A DNA stretch of 64,000 nt from Coriobacteriaceae bacterium EMTCatB1 (GTDB lineage: Bacteria > Actinomycetota > Coriobacteriia > Anaerosomatales > Anaerosomataceae), in NCBI GenBank assembly GCA_001950395.1, contig BDLO01000001.1, forward strand, positions 1,525,979 to 1,589,978. Reading direction: 5' to 3'. The notes under the pieces were generated by a model. The model was not told the DNA's origin and did no database searches. It worked only from the letters and a program-made list of their open reading frames with translations. This document shows positions 55,101 through 64,000 of the stretch, in pieces. Every line of letters starts with the position of its first letter. Within the stretch, counting starts at the first letter, position 1. The position numbers and the translations under genes were made by a program.

Positions 55101-55573
55101 TGCGGCATCACCTCGCGGGCGAGCGCGAGCGCCTCTTCGGGGGTCGAGGCGTCGAGGACGCGACCGGCGGCGCGCAGCGCAGGTCCCGGGTCCCAGCCGA
55201 GCACGATGACGGGCTTGCCAGCCTTCAGAGCGTGAGCCACTTCTGACAGAGTCCCTGCTCCGCCCGGGAGCGCTATCACGGCGTCGCTCGACAGCACGTT
55301 GACGACGTTGCGCGCATCGCCCATGCCGGTCTTGATCGCGACGTCCAAGTGCCGGCTTGCCGAGGAGGCGTCGGCGTCAGGCAGCACCCCCACCACGAGG
55401 CCGCCCGCCTCTTTGGCTCCCGCAGAGCACGCGTCCATGACGCCTGAGGCGCGACCGCCCGTGAGCAACACGTAGCCGGCCTGTGCGATGAGGCGTCCCA
55501 GCGCGCGAGCGCGCGCCTCGCTGGCCGGATCCAGCGGCCGGCCGGAGCCCATGACGCCGATGACCTTGCGCAT
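55097..55573 (-). CDS. LOG-family / TIGR00725-type protein
   Basis: IGVMGSGRP, LLTGGRASGVMDACSAGAKEAGG, VIALPGGAGTLSEVAHALKAGKPVIVLG. Confidence 0.88.
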   Translation of the reverse strand: MRKVIGVMGSGRPLDPASEARARALGRLIAQAGYVLLTGGRASGVMDACSAGAKEAGGLVVGVLPDADASSASRHLDVAIKTGMGDARNVVNVLSSDAVIALPGGAGTLSEVAHALKAGKPVIVLGWDPGPALRAAGRVLDASTPEEALALAREVMPQ

Positions 55574-55668
55574 CGCACCACCCCCGCTGCGATGGTAGCG
55601 CACGAGCAGCGGCGGCGCTATCGCATGGAGGAGCCGGAGGCACCCGAAAGCCTCCGGGCACGAAAGAA

Positions 55669-55697
55669 ACGGCCCCGCCGGTTCTTGGCGGGGCCGT
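55669..55697 (-). terminator. Terminator downstream of tRNA-Arg(ACG)
   Basis: acggccccgccggttcttggcggggccgt hairpin; minus strand followed by TTCTTTCG. Confidence 0.7.
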
Positions 55698-55707
55698 CTG
55701 GCGCCAG

Positions 55708-55784
55708 TGGCGCGGCCTGAGGGATTCGAACCCCCGACCTTGTGATTCGTAGTCACACGCTCTATCCGACTGAGCTAAGGCCGC
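55708..55784 (-). tRNA. tRNA-Arg(ACG)
   Basis: GCGGCCTTAGCTCAGTCGGATAGAGCGTGTGACTACGAATCACAAGGTCGGGGGTTCGAATCCCTCAGGCCGCGCCA; anticodon ACG. Confidence 0.95.
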
Positions 55785-55864
55785 GTGCCCGAAGGCTTAG
55801 GTATCCTGCCACCTGCGACGACGCTTGTCAAACGCCACTCGCGGCGGCACGGCGTGATGTCAAC

Positions 55865-55958
55865 TGGCGGAGAGTGAGGGATTCGAACCCTCGAGAGAGC
55901 TTATAGCCCTCTACTCGCTTAGCAGGCGAGCGCCTTCGACCGACTCGGCCAACTCTCC
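55865..55958 (-). tRNA. tRNA-Ser(GCT)
   Basis: GGAGAGTTGGCCGAGTCGGTCGAAGGCGCTCGCCTGCTAAGCGAG...CTCTCCGCCA; anticodon GCT, long variable arm. Confidence 0.94.
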
Positions 55959-56037
55959 GCGAGCGCCCGAAGGCGCGCAAGCGATTATACACAGAGCCGC
56001 ACACGCGCGCACGCGACGCGCATGACGCTACCGCGTC

Positions 56038-56125
56038 TGGCGGAGGGGGTGGGATTCGAACCCACGGACCCTTGCGGGTCAACGGTTTTCAAGACCGTCG
56101 CAATCAACCGCTCTGCCACCCCTCC
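56038..56125 (-). tRNA. tRNA-Ser(TGA)
   Basis: GGAGGGGTGGCAGAGCGGTTGATTGCGACGGTCTTGAAAACCGT...CCCCTCCGCCA; anticodon TGA. Confidence 0.95.
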
Positions 56126-56174
56126 GCGTTCGGCGGCTGCCCCGAAGGGCACGGAGTAGTGTAGCATCGGCAGC

Positions 56175-56645
56175 ATGGATACGGACGTAGCGTACATGAC
56201 GATCGCGCTCGAAGAAGCGCGGGCGGCCGCGGAGGAGGGCGAGGTGCCGATCGGCGCCGTCGTGGTGTGCGACGGGGCCGTGATCGCGCGTGCTCACAAC
56301 AGGCGCGAGACGGACGCGGACCCGACTGCGCACGCCGAGATGATCGCGATCCGCGAAGCTGCGCGGAAGCTCGGCAGGTGGCGCCTCTCCGACTGCACTG
56401 TCTACGTCACGCTTGAGCCCTGCCCGATGTGCGCGGGCGCGATGCACCAAGCCCGCATCGAGCGGCTGGTCTTCGGTGCGCACGACCCGAAAGCGGGCGC
56501 CGTCGGCACGCTGTACGACCTTCCGAGCGACGAGCGGCTCAACCACCGTTTCACGGTGACGAGCGGCGTGCTTGCAGAGGAGTGCGGCGCGGTGCTCAGG
56601 CGGTTCTTCGAGCGTCTTCGGCAAGAAAGCGGCGCCGAACGGTAG
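56175..56645 (+). CDS. tadA: tRNA-specific adenosine deaminase
   Basis: PIGAVVVCDGAVIARAHNRRETDADPTAHAEMIAIREAARKLGRWRLSDCTVYVTLEPCPMCAGAMHQARI. Confidence 0.95.
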   Translation: MDTDVAYMTIALEEARAAAEEGEVPIGAVVVCDGAVIARAHNRRETDADPTAHAEMIAIREAARKLGRWRLSDCTVYVTLEPCPMCAGAMHQARIERLVFGAHDPKAGAVGTLYDLPSDERLNHRFTVTSGVLAEECGAVLRRFFERLRQESGAER

Positions 56646-56743
56646 AATTGCGCGAGGCGTGTGACCGCTGGCACACTCCCAGCGGCGATGAGTGCCGATA
56701 AGCGGTTCATCGGCGTCGTTCGGAACAGACGGAAGGGGACGTC

Positions 56744-57217
56744 GTGAAGGTTCGGAAGGTCATCTTTCTTGCTCTCGCAGGAGCGTTTCTCCCTGCGCCC
56801 GCATACGCTGCGAGCGGTGGACCGGAGCAGGCGATCGCGACCGGAGCGGGAGTCTTGGCGCTCATCGCTGCTGCAGGGCTGCTCGTCGAGATGCTCTCGT
56901 TGCGCAGGCTGGCTTCGGGAGCGGCTATCGCTGACAACATCACCTACGCAGTGCTCGGCACGATGTGCCTCGCAGCGTCGATCCTTGCGGGCTGGGTATC
57001 GCGCTTCTTGCCCGCAGGCGTCACGGCCGATCAGGCCCGTCTCGGCGCGGACTTGCTCGTGCTGGCGTCGATCGTGCTGTTCGGCATCTACTTCTTCCGC
57101 GTCAGGCGGGCGATGTCCCGTTTTCTAGGGCGCCTCGTCGGGCAGGAGCAGGAGCTCGTCGGGGCGCTGGATCCTGATCGCGTGGACGAGGTCGTGCGGG
57201 AGGGCGACGGTGGCTAA
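56744..57217 (+). CDS. Small membrane protein of unknown function (signal + TM segments)
   Basis: Hydrophobic N-terminus and two further TM segments; GTG start after GGAAGGGG; overlaps next ORF. Confidence 0.65.
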   Translation: MKVRKVIFLALAGAFLPAPAYAASGGPEQAIATGAGVLALIAAAGLLVEMLSLRRLASGAAIADNITYAVLGTMCLAASILAGWVSRFLPAGVTADQARLGADLLVLASIVLFGIYFFRVRRAMSRFLGRLVGQEQELVGALDPDRVDEVVREGDGG

Positions 57218-57440
57218 CGTGCTCGCCGAGCGCATCGAGGAAGTCCTGCGGCCGGTGGTCGGCACCGTGCTCGCGACGGTGTCGGTCGAGCTCGAGTCGA
57301 AGCGCATCGGCAAGACGCCGGACACCATCACGCGGCTCGACCTGCCCGACATCGCGGACAACCTCGCCCAGCAGCTGCGGCTCGTGGTCGGGCCCGAGCT
57401 TGCGCAGGCCGCCGCTGCGCGCGTACGCGAGCTCGCGTGA
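57210..57440 (+). CDS. Small hypothetical protein (76 aa), overlapping upstream membrane gene
   Basis: MANVLAERIEEVLRPVVGTVLATVSVELESKRIGKTPDTITRLDLPDIADNLAQQLRLVVGPELAQAAAARVRELA. Confidence 0.6.
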   Translation: MANVLAERIEEVLRPVVGTVLATVSVELESKRIGKTPDTITRLDLPDIADNLAQQLRLVVGPELAQAAAARVRELA

Positions 57441-57501
57441 GGGCGCGTTGCCGGCTGCGAGCTGCGCCGCTATACTCGCGTGTGCGCTTCTGAGCGCCTT
57501 C

Positions 57502-57594
57502 GGAGAGCTGACCGAGTGGTTGAAGGTGCACGACTGGAAATCGTGTGTACGGCGTTGAGCCGTACCCAGGGTTCGAATCCCTGGCTCTCCGCCA
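57502..57594 (+). tRNA. tRNA-Ser(GGA)
   Basis: GGAGAGCTGACCGAGTGGTTGAAGGTGCACGACTGGAAATCGTGTG...GGCTCTCCGCCA; anticodon GGA. Confidence 0.95.
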
Positions 57595-57621
57595 GTCGAC
57601 ATCCGGCCCAAGCGGGCCGTC

Positions 57622-59073
57622 CTACGGTTGCCGGCCGATCGCCTCTGGCGGTTGCGCCGGCAACGTCAGTGTGAAGGTCGAGCCGCGGCCGACCTCGCTC
57701 TCAAGCTCGATCGTCCCGCCGAGCGCCTCAGCGATCCGCCTGGAGATCGCGAGCCCGAGGCCGGCTCCAGGGGTCGCCAGGCGGCTGTCGGTCTCGGCGC
57801 TCTTGACGAACTCGAGGAAGATGCGCTCGGCCTCCTCAGGAGCGATGCCACGACCGGTGTCCGCCACCTCGAATGCGACGCGGCTCCCGTCGCCGCGGAC
57901 CGCGATGCTCACCGACCCGGTGTCCGTGAACTTCACGGCGTTCCCGACGAGGTTGGTGAGGATCTCCCGGAGCCGCGTCCGGTCCGTGCGGAGCGGCACT
58001 GGTTCTTCGGGAAGCGACGCGCTGATCTCAAGCCCCTTGGCGTCGGCTTGAGGGCGGAGGGACTCCACCACCGAGGCCACGACGTCGCAGGCATCGAGGT
58101 CCTCGAACGAAAAGTCCAAGCGACCCGCTTCGATGCGCGCGAGATCGAGCGTCTGGTTGACGAGCTCGAGCAGGTGGCGCCCGGCGTCGCGGATCATCCC
58201 TACCTGCTTGGCCTGCTCCTCGGTGAGCTCGCCGACGAGCCCGCTTGCGAGCAGGTCCGCGAAGCCGATGACCGAGTTGAGAGGCGTCCTCATCTCGTGG
58301 CTCATCGTGCGCAGGAACGCCGACTTCGACTCGCTCGCGCGCTCGATCTCTGCAAGCGCGTGGGCCAGCTCCTCGTTCGTCTGCTCGAGCTCCTCGTTTG
58401 TTGCTTGCAGCTCTTCGGTTCGCTCGTCGACGATGCGTTCGAGCGAGGCGTTGAGCGCACGGAGCTCCTCCTCGCGACGGTAGCGTTCCTCTTGGTCCAG
58501 CATGAGCCGCGCCACGAGCATCATGCCGAGCGGATAGACAGTCAGCACGGGAAGCGCGATCTTTGGAACGATGTCGAAGCCCCTGCCACCTGGGAGCGCG
58601 AGTTGCAGCAGCAGCATGAGCACGTGGATGGCCAAGCTGAGCGCAAGCAGCTCCCACCAGTAGAGGTGGCCCGTCCTGCGTCGATGGTAGAACAGCGTCG
58701 CACCTAAAGCGGCCGACACAGCGATCACGGCGGTGCCGACGAGCGCACCTGCGCCTCCGAGGTACAACCGATACGCGGCGGCGATTGCGGCGGCGATCGC
58801 GGCTGCTCCGGGCCCCCCGAAGAGGCCGGCGATGCCGAGGATGATCGAGCGTCCGTCGTAGATGACGCCCTCGGCGGCCCTGAACGGCGTCATCATGCCG
58901 AGAACGGCCGTGCCGCCGAAGAGCGCTCCAAGCAGGAGCGCACGGCGTCGCGAGGTGGGCTCCAGCTGGCGAGTCACCGCTTGGGTCACGACGGTGAGCG
59001 CCACGAGGATGGCGATGTTCTGCACGAGCGTCAGAACCACCAGGCCCGCCTCCTCAGCGCTCTGTCCGTTTAC
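57622..59073 (-). CDS. 5TM-LYT-type sensor histidine kinase
   Basis: Membrane region with MTPFRAAEGVIYDGRSIILGIAGLFGGPGAAAIAAAIAAAYRLYLGGAGALVG (LytS-like), FLRTMSHEMRTPLNSVIGF, HATPase motifs. Confidence 0.88.
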   Translation of the reverse strand, partial: VNGQSAEEAGLVVLTLVQNIAILVALTVVTQAVTRQLEPTSRRRALLLGALFGGTAVLGMMTPFRAAEGVIYDGRSIILGIAGLFGGPGAAAIAAAIAAAYRLYLGGAGALVGTAVIAVSAALGATLFYHRRRTGHLYWWELLALSLAIHVLMLLLQLALPGGRGFDIVPKIALPVLTVYPLGMMLVARLMLDQEERYRREEELRALNASLERIVDERTEELQATNEELEQTNEELAHALAEIERASESKSAFLRTMSHEMRTPLNSVIGFADLLASGLVGELTEEQAKQVGMIRDAGRHLLELVNQTLDLARIEAGRLDFSFEDLDACDVVASVVESLRPQADAKGLEISASLPEEPVPLRTDRTRLREILTNLVGNAVKFTDTGSVSIAVRGDGSRVAFEVADTGRGIAPEEAERIFLEFVKSAETDSRLATPGAGLGLAISRRIAEALGGTIELESEVGRGSTFTLTLPAQPPEAIGRQP

Positions 59074-59108
59074 CCTCGCACATCTATCGGCATGCCCCGG
59101 ACGGCGGT

Positions 59109-60500
59109 TTACCGCTGGTCGATGGGCACGTAGTCGCGCACCGGCGCGACGCTCTTGTACGCCGGCCGGATGATCTTGCTGTTGGCGAGCTCCTCGATCC
59201 GGTGCGCGCACCAGCCGGTGACGCGCGAGACCGCGAACAGGGGCGTGTATAGCTCCACCGGGATGTCGAGCATCTGATAAACGAAGCCGGAGTAGAAGTC
59301 CACGTTCGCGCACACGCCCCGGGTGGCTCGGCGCTGCGCGGTGATGATGAGCGGCGCGATCTGCTCCACCTTCGCGTGCAAGGCGAACTCCTCGGTCCGG
59401 CCCTTGACCGCCGCGAGGCGCTCGGCGAATCCCTTCAGCACCTCCGCGCGCGGGTCGGACACCGAGTACACGGGGTGGCCCATGCCGTATACGAGGCCTG
59501 CGCGGTCGAACGCCTGCTTCTCGAGGAGCCGGTGGATGTAGTCGGCGATCTCCTCGTCGTCGTTCCAGTCCTTCACTTCGCGCTTCATGTCCTCGAACAT
59601 CTGGACGACCTTGATGTTCGCTCCGCCGTGACGCGGCCCCTTGAGCGAGCCGAGCGAAGCCGCGATCGCTGAGTACGTGTCGGTGCCGGTCGAAGAGACG
59701 ACGTGCGTGGTGAACGACGAGTTGTTGCCGCCACCGTGCTCGGCGTGCAGCACGAGCGTCATGTCGAGCACCAGCGCCTCCAGCTCGGTGAAGCTGGAGT
59801 CGGGCTTGAGCATGTGAAGGAAGTTCTCGGCAGTGGACAGCTCGGGGAGCGGCTTGTGGATGACCAAGCTCTTCCCGTGGAACTCGTCGAGGTACGCCTG
59901 GTAGGCATAGACGGCGAGCATCGGGAACTTCGCGATCAGGTGCAGGCTCTGCCGCAGCACGTTTCTGGTCGAGGTGTCGTCTGCGTCCTTGTCGAGCGTG
60001 TATAGCGCGAGCACGGCGCGCGCGAGCGCGTTCATCGTGTCGCGGCTCGGCATGCTCAAGATCGCGTCGTGGACGAACGTGCGGGGCAGTTTGCGGAAGC
60101 GCGCCAACAGGTCCTCGAATTCGGCGAGCTCATCGCGCCTGGGGAGGTCGCCGAACAGGAGGAGGTACGTCGCCTCCTCGAAGCCGTGCTGGCCGCCTGA
60201 GACGAAGCCTTCGACGAGGTCGCGGATCTCGATGCCACGGTAGTAGAGCTTGCCGGGAGCCGGGACGAGGTGGTCGCCTTCGGTGGCGGTTCCGACCACG
60301 TCGCCGATCTGCGTGAGCCCTGCCAGGACGCCGCGACCGTCGTGGTCGCGCAACCCGCGTTTGACGTCGTACTCCGGGTACAGGCGTGGGTCGACCTGGG
60401 CGTGAGAATCGGCAAGCGCGGCCCACTTATCGAGCAGGTCGTTCGTGACGGCGCCGTTCTGCAGTGCGTCTTTGGCGGAAGCAGCGTGCTTGTCAGCCAG
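59109..60500 (-). CDS. gltA: Citrate synthase; CTG start proposed
   Basis: GKLYYRGIEIRDLVEGF, LHAEHGGGNNSSFTTHVVSSTGTDTYSAIAASLGSLKGPRHGGAN, GMGHPVYSVSDPRA. Confidence 0.92.
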   Translation of the reverse strand: MADKHAASAKDALQNGAVTNDLLDKWAALADSHAQVDPRLYPEYDVKRGLRDHDGRGVLAGLTQIGDVVGTATEGDHLVPAPGKLYYRGIEIRDLVEGFVSGGQHGFEEATYLLLFGDLPRRDELAEFEDLLARFRKLPRTFVHDAILSMPSRDTMNALARAVLALYTLDKDADDTSTRNVLRQSLHLIAKFPMLAVYAYQAYLDEFHGKSLVIHKPLPELSTAENFLHMLKPDSSFTELEALVLDMTLVLHAEHGGGNNSSFTTHVVSSTGTDTYSAIAASLGSLKGPRHGGANIKVVQMFEDMKREVKDWNDDEEIADYIHRLLEKQAFDRAGLVYGMGHPVYSVSDPRAEVLKGFAERLAAVKGRTEEFALHAKVEQIAPLIITAQRRATRGVCANVDFYSGFVYQMLDIPVELYTPLFAVSRVTGWCAHRIEELANSKIIRPAYKSVAPVRDYVPIDQR

Positions 60501-60678
60501 GGGAGTCTCCTTTCGTCGGAGGCGAAAGTCTCCTTCGCCTTCGGCCGGAGATAGGCGGGTGCCACTAGGATACCCGAAACGGCGAGACGTCCGCAGAGAC
60601 CACACCGATGCGAGCGTGCTTTCTACAGCAGCAGCGCGCGTGCAGTCGCAGCAGTTCGCTTTGAACCGCGACTCCGTT

Positions 60679-61818
60679 TCAGATAACCGGCACCAGGTCG
60701 TCGAGCCAGGTAGCCATGTCGTCCCGTTGGAACACCAGCATACGGCCCTCGTCACCGGGATTCTTAGCGCGATGATACCGCGCGTATATCCGTTCAGGGT
60801 CTAGACCAACCACTTCGACTTTCCCAGTGGCATGCGAGAGGCAGTACCGCACCCTCCGAGACAGGCCGGAAACGCGTGCCCGGGCCTCGTCTATCAGGGA
60901 AAACGCGCGCGTGATAGGTATGACGAAGCCCGCGTTGCCGCTCGTTGGTCTACATTGGAAGAAGTAGTACTGCGGGCAACCTGCGTCCGTGCACTGTTGC
61001 AAAAGGTCGGCTAGCACAGTCGCGTCATCATTGATGCCAGCTGTCACCGGGCACTGGTTAAGACACTCCACACCGATCTCCCTGAACACGCTGAGGGCTT
61101 CTAGTGCGAGCGGCGTGAACTCGCGCGGATGGTCGAAGTGGCACATCAAGTACACATTCTTGCCAGCGGCTATGGTTTTCCGGATAAGCGAATGCAAACG
61201 CGTGTCTGACAGGGGCCTCGCAGGATTGTATGCAAGCATCTTGCTCCCGATGCGTATCGTGTGCACGTGGCGGATTTGCGTCAGCGCCTCGATTATCGTC
61301 TGAAGCTGTGGGGTTGGGAGAGCGAGGGCGTCGCCTCCAGTGAGCAAGACGTCAGTGATCGTCGTGTGCTGGCGGATGTACTCGATCCCTGCTGACATGT
61401 CTCGCACGGTCTCGCGATTGTCCGTCTGGAAGAGGCGCTTGCGGAAGCAGTAACGGCAGAATGCCGCACACTGGTCAGTCACCAAGAGGAGCGCGGTATC
61501 GGGGTATTTGTGCTGCAGGCCAGGCAGGGGGGTGTTCGATGCCTCATCGGAGGCGTCGGGGTTGCCGAAATCTGACAGCTCCTTAGGATCTGGGATAATC
61601 AGCCGGCGGATTGGGTCGTGAGGGTCTGTCCAGTCGATCAGGCCCAAGTAGTAATCGCTAGCCCGGAAAGGGAATCGTGCAGTGACCTCGCTCAGCGTCT
61701 GCAGATCGGCTCGGCCGATGTGTTTGAGCGCTCGCACGTCTATCAAGACTCTTGCTGGTTGTCGAGCGAGCGTTGCACGTCCTCGATAGGCTTTCAACGT
61801 GTGCAGCGTCGTGTCCAC
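60679..61818 (-). CDS. KamA-family radical SAM (lysine 2,3-aminomutase-like)
   Basis: LLLVTDQCAAFCRYCFRKRLF (CX3CX2C), DVLLTGGDALALP, NQCPVTAGINDD; GTG start after GGAAGGAG. Confidence 0.87.
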   Translation of the reverse strand: MDTTLHTLKAYRGRATLARQPARVLIDVRALKHIGRADLQTLSEVTARFPFRASDYYLGLIDWTDPHDPIRRLIIPDPKELSDFGNPDASDEASNTPLPGLQHKYPDTALLLVTDQCAAFCRYCFRKRLFQTDNRETVRDMSAGIEYIRQHTTITDVLLTGGDALALPTPQLQTIIEALTQIRHVHTIRIGSKMLAYNPARPLSDTRLHSLIRKTIAAGKNVYLMCHFDHPREFTPLALEALSVFREIGVECLNQCPVTAGINDDATVLADLLQQCTDAGCPQYYFFQCRPTSGNAGFVIPITRAFSLIDEARARVSGLSRRVRYCLSHATGKVEVVGLDPERIYARYHRAKNPGDEGRMLVFQRDDMATWLDDLVPVI

Positions 61819-62169
61819 GGCGTCTCCTTCCGGCGTCAGCGGATGCCCTCTTGCGCACCCGTTGGCTCCAAGGCGACTCGCAGCAGACGAAAGCCGCCCC
61901 GAACCCGTTCTACATTCGGATAGCGGCCCGACTACCCGCACTGCCTCCGAGGCTATGCGCCTCGGACCCGTTGCAACACAACACCCCAATTGTCGCACAC
62001 GTGGTCAAGCATCGGCCTCAGGCGTTGCATCTCCGCGTTCCCGTGGGACTTCCTGTCACGCCGCGGTCCCCACCCGGCTCTGTGCTCGTTCGCGATGGTT
62101 CGGAATTGCCGCGTCCCCCTGGCGTCGCTATACTGCGCTATTGCCGCTCATCGCGGCAGCCGCCACCGC

Positions 62170-62262
62170 GGAGAGGTGGCAGAGTGGTTGAATGCGGCGG
62201 TCTCGAAAACCGTTAGTCCGGTTACCCCGGGCTCGAGGGTTCGAATCCCTCCCTCTCCGCCA
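62170..62262 (+). tRNA. tRNA-Ser(CGA)
   Basis: GGAGAGGTGGCAGAGTGGTTGAATGCGGCGGTCTCGAAAACCGTTAGTCCGGTTACCCCGGGCTCGAGGGTTCGAATCCCTCCCTCTCCGCCA; anticodon CGA. Confidence 0.95.
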
Positions 62263-62297
62263 GATGAATCCTATCCCGCAGCTGCGGGCTGCTCTTG

Positions 62298-63176
62298 CTA
62301 ACCCTTCCGTGGCGGTCTTGGCACCAGCACCGGCGTGCTGCGCTTGTACTCCTCGTAGTCGGGCTGCCCGCCCCAGCGCTCGTCGGCCTTCTTCTCCAGC
62401 AGCGGCACCCCGCTCACGCGCGTGATCAGCAGGTACACGAAGACAGGGGAGACGAGCCCTGCCAGCCGCCAGCCCTCTAGCGCCGGGAACGCGATGATCG
62501 CGACGCCGAGCCACAGCGTGATCTCGCCGAAGTAGTTCGGGTGGCGCGACCACGCCCACAGCCCCGTTGCGATGAAGCGTCCGCGATTGGCCGCATCGGA
62601 GCGGAAGCGGCTCTTTTGGTGGTCCGCGACGGCTTCCAGCCCGAAGCCGACGAGCCACACCGCTAAACCGACGAACGCGAACACGTCCAGCCCGCCTGGC
62701 TTCGGAGCGGTGACGGCGCCGAGCGCAGCGGCGAGCGTCAAGCTCGCCCAGAGCCCCTGCAGCGTCCACGTCATGAAGAGCGCGGGCGCCGAGCCCTTGA
62801 TGGCGTCGAAGCGGTCGTCTTTGCCGGCCTTCTTGATTCTGCGGAACAGGAACGGCCCGAGGCGACCGGCCCACACGAGCACGAGCGCTAGCAAGAGCAT
62901 CGAGCGGGCGTCGAAGGCGCGGCTCGACAGCACGGCGAAGGCCATCACCGACACGTACGTGACGCTCCCGGTGATGTCGTAGAACCGCTCCGTGCGGAAG
63001 AGATACGACGGGACGAAAGCGATCCACTGGACGGCGAACGCGATGCCGACGCACAGCGCGAACACTGGGATGCCGCCGACGGTCGCTCCGCCCTGAGACC
63101 CGGCCCACGCCATGGCTGCGCCAAGCGTAACCGCCACGAGCGTGCCGGCGAAGGGCACCGCGCGCTTGCTCTCCAT
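62298..63176 (-). CDS. DUF1295-family membrane protein (steroid 5-alpha-reductase-like)
   Basis: TERFYDITGSVTYVSV, FIATGLWAWSRHPNYFGEITLWLGVAII. Confidence 0.9.
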   Translation of the reverse strand: MESKRAVPFAGTLVAVTLGAAMAWAGSQGGATVGGIPVFALCVGIAFAVQWIAFVPSYLFRTERFYDITGSVTYVSVMAFAVLSSRAFDARSMLLLALVLVWAGRLGPFLFRRIKKAGKDDRFDAIKGSAPALFMTWTLQGLWASLTLAAALGAVTAPKPGGLDVFAFVGLAVWLVGFGLEAVADHQKSRFRSDAANRGRFIATGLWAWSRHPNYFGEITLWLGVAIIAFPALEGWRLAGLVSPVFVYLLITRVSGVPLLEKKADERWGGQPDYEEYKRSTPVLVPRPPRKG

Positions 63177-63285
63177 GATTGTCTCCTTCGTGTCGAGCGG
63201 GAGCTCCTGCCGCGGGGTATCTACTGTGCAAGCCTGCGTGGGTAGGTATGTACCACCTGCCGCCCCGAACGCAAGGAGCCCACGA

Positions 63286-64000
63286 ATGGCGGTGCGCGTC
63301 GTGACCGATTCAGCGAGCGGGATCGACCCATCGGAGCTCGAACGTCTTTCTATCCGAACCGTCCCGCTGCACGTGATCCTCGGCGATCGAGTCCTCACCG
63401 AAGAGGAGCTTCGGCAGCCGGACTTCTTCGAGAGCGTCGCCTCGCTGGAGCGCCTGCCGCGCACCTCGCAGCCCTCACCCGAGGACTTCGCTGCCGCATT
63501 CCGATCGATAGTCGCCAAGGGCCACGACGTGTTGGCCGTGCTGATCTCGGCGGGTCTCAGCGGCACGATGCGATCCGCAGAGATGGCCGCAGACGTCGTG
63601 CGCTCGGAGTCGCAGGGAGCGCGGATCGCGCTCGTCGACAGCAAGTCGAACAGCATGGAGGAAGGCTTCGCGGTGCTTGCCGCGGCTGAAGCGGCGGCAG
63701 CGGGCGCCGACCTCGTTGCGTGCGCAAACGCCGCCGAGGAGACCACGCGCCGCACCCGCTTCCTGTTCACGCCACGGACGCTCGAGCACCTGCGCCGCGG
63801 CGGACGGATTTCGGGCGCTGCGGGTTTGCTTGCGGTGGCGCTGAAGATCGCCCCGATTCTCACTGCCGAGAAGGGGTTGACGAGCGTTGCGGGCGTGGCT
63901 CGCAGCGGCAAGGCGGCGTGGAAGAAGATCTCCTCGATCCTGAGAAGCGACGTCGAGCGGTTCGGGTTCCGGCGAGCCGCCGTGCAGTACTTCGCCGACA
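63286..64000 (+). CDS. DegV-family fatty-acid-binding protein, truncated at window edge
   Basis: MAVRVVTDSASGIDPSELERLSIRTVPLHVILGD, RTSQPSPEDFAAAF, SAGLSGTMRSAEMAA; AAGGAG upstream. Confidence 0.92.
   Translation, partial: MAVRVVTDSASGIDPSELERLSIRTVPLHVILGDRVLTEEELRQPDFFESVASLERLPRTSQPSPEDFAAAFRSIVAKGHDVLAVLISAGLSGTMRSAEMAADVVRSESQGARIALVDSKSNSMEEGFAVLAAAEAAAAGADLVACANAAEETTRRTRFLFTPRTLEHLRRGGRISGAAGLLAVALKIAPILTAEKGLTSVAGVARSGKAAWKKISSILRSDVERFGFRRAAVQYFAD

Overview
This 64 kb, high-GC bacterial window is densely coded and looks like an actinobacterial chromosome. A Coriobacteriia-related anaerobe is plausible, but this is inference only. I found no rRNA, CRISPR array, insertion sequence or prophage. 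Well supported blocks, in order: polysaccharide deacetylase; 5-FTHF cyclo-ligase; a minus-strand Mg2+ module (M-box riboswitch > PRC/MgtE-N/CBS protein > NRAMP-like transporter with NRMT-type active-site substitutions); an NMT1/SsuA-type ABC transporter; two paralogous secreted multiheme c-type cytochromes (7 and 8 CXXCH), the first downstream of a hybrid kinase and three stand-alone receiver genes; a Doc/AbrB-type toxin-antitoxin pair with a palindromic operator candidate; the fhaA-fhaB-pstP-FtsW/PBP-pknB operon, with FtsW/RodA and PBP fused in one ORF; a ClC channel; an LPXTG-type surface protein; an SPFH protein; HemN-like and CtaB-like genes; a minimal SUF pair; a MutY-like glycosylase; larB/larC; a GGDEF protein; pheA; a low-GC HNH endonuclease; serS; a CWB2/FG-GAP surface protein; an ApgM-like mutase; a PP-loop-like protein; a G6PD-6PGDH fusion; a tRNA cluster including four different tRNA-Ser genes; tadA; a 5TM-LYT histidine kinase; citrate synthase; a KamA-like radical SAM gene; and degV at the right edge. 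The items most worth follow-up are the M-box/NRMT/MgtE-like module, the two enzyme fusions, the cytochrome paralogues with the receiver-domain array, and several small Cys-rich or Zn-ribbon proteins. All calls come from reading the sequence; no database search was run.
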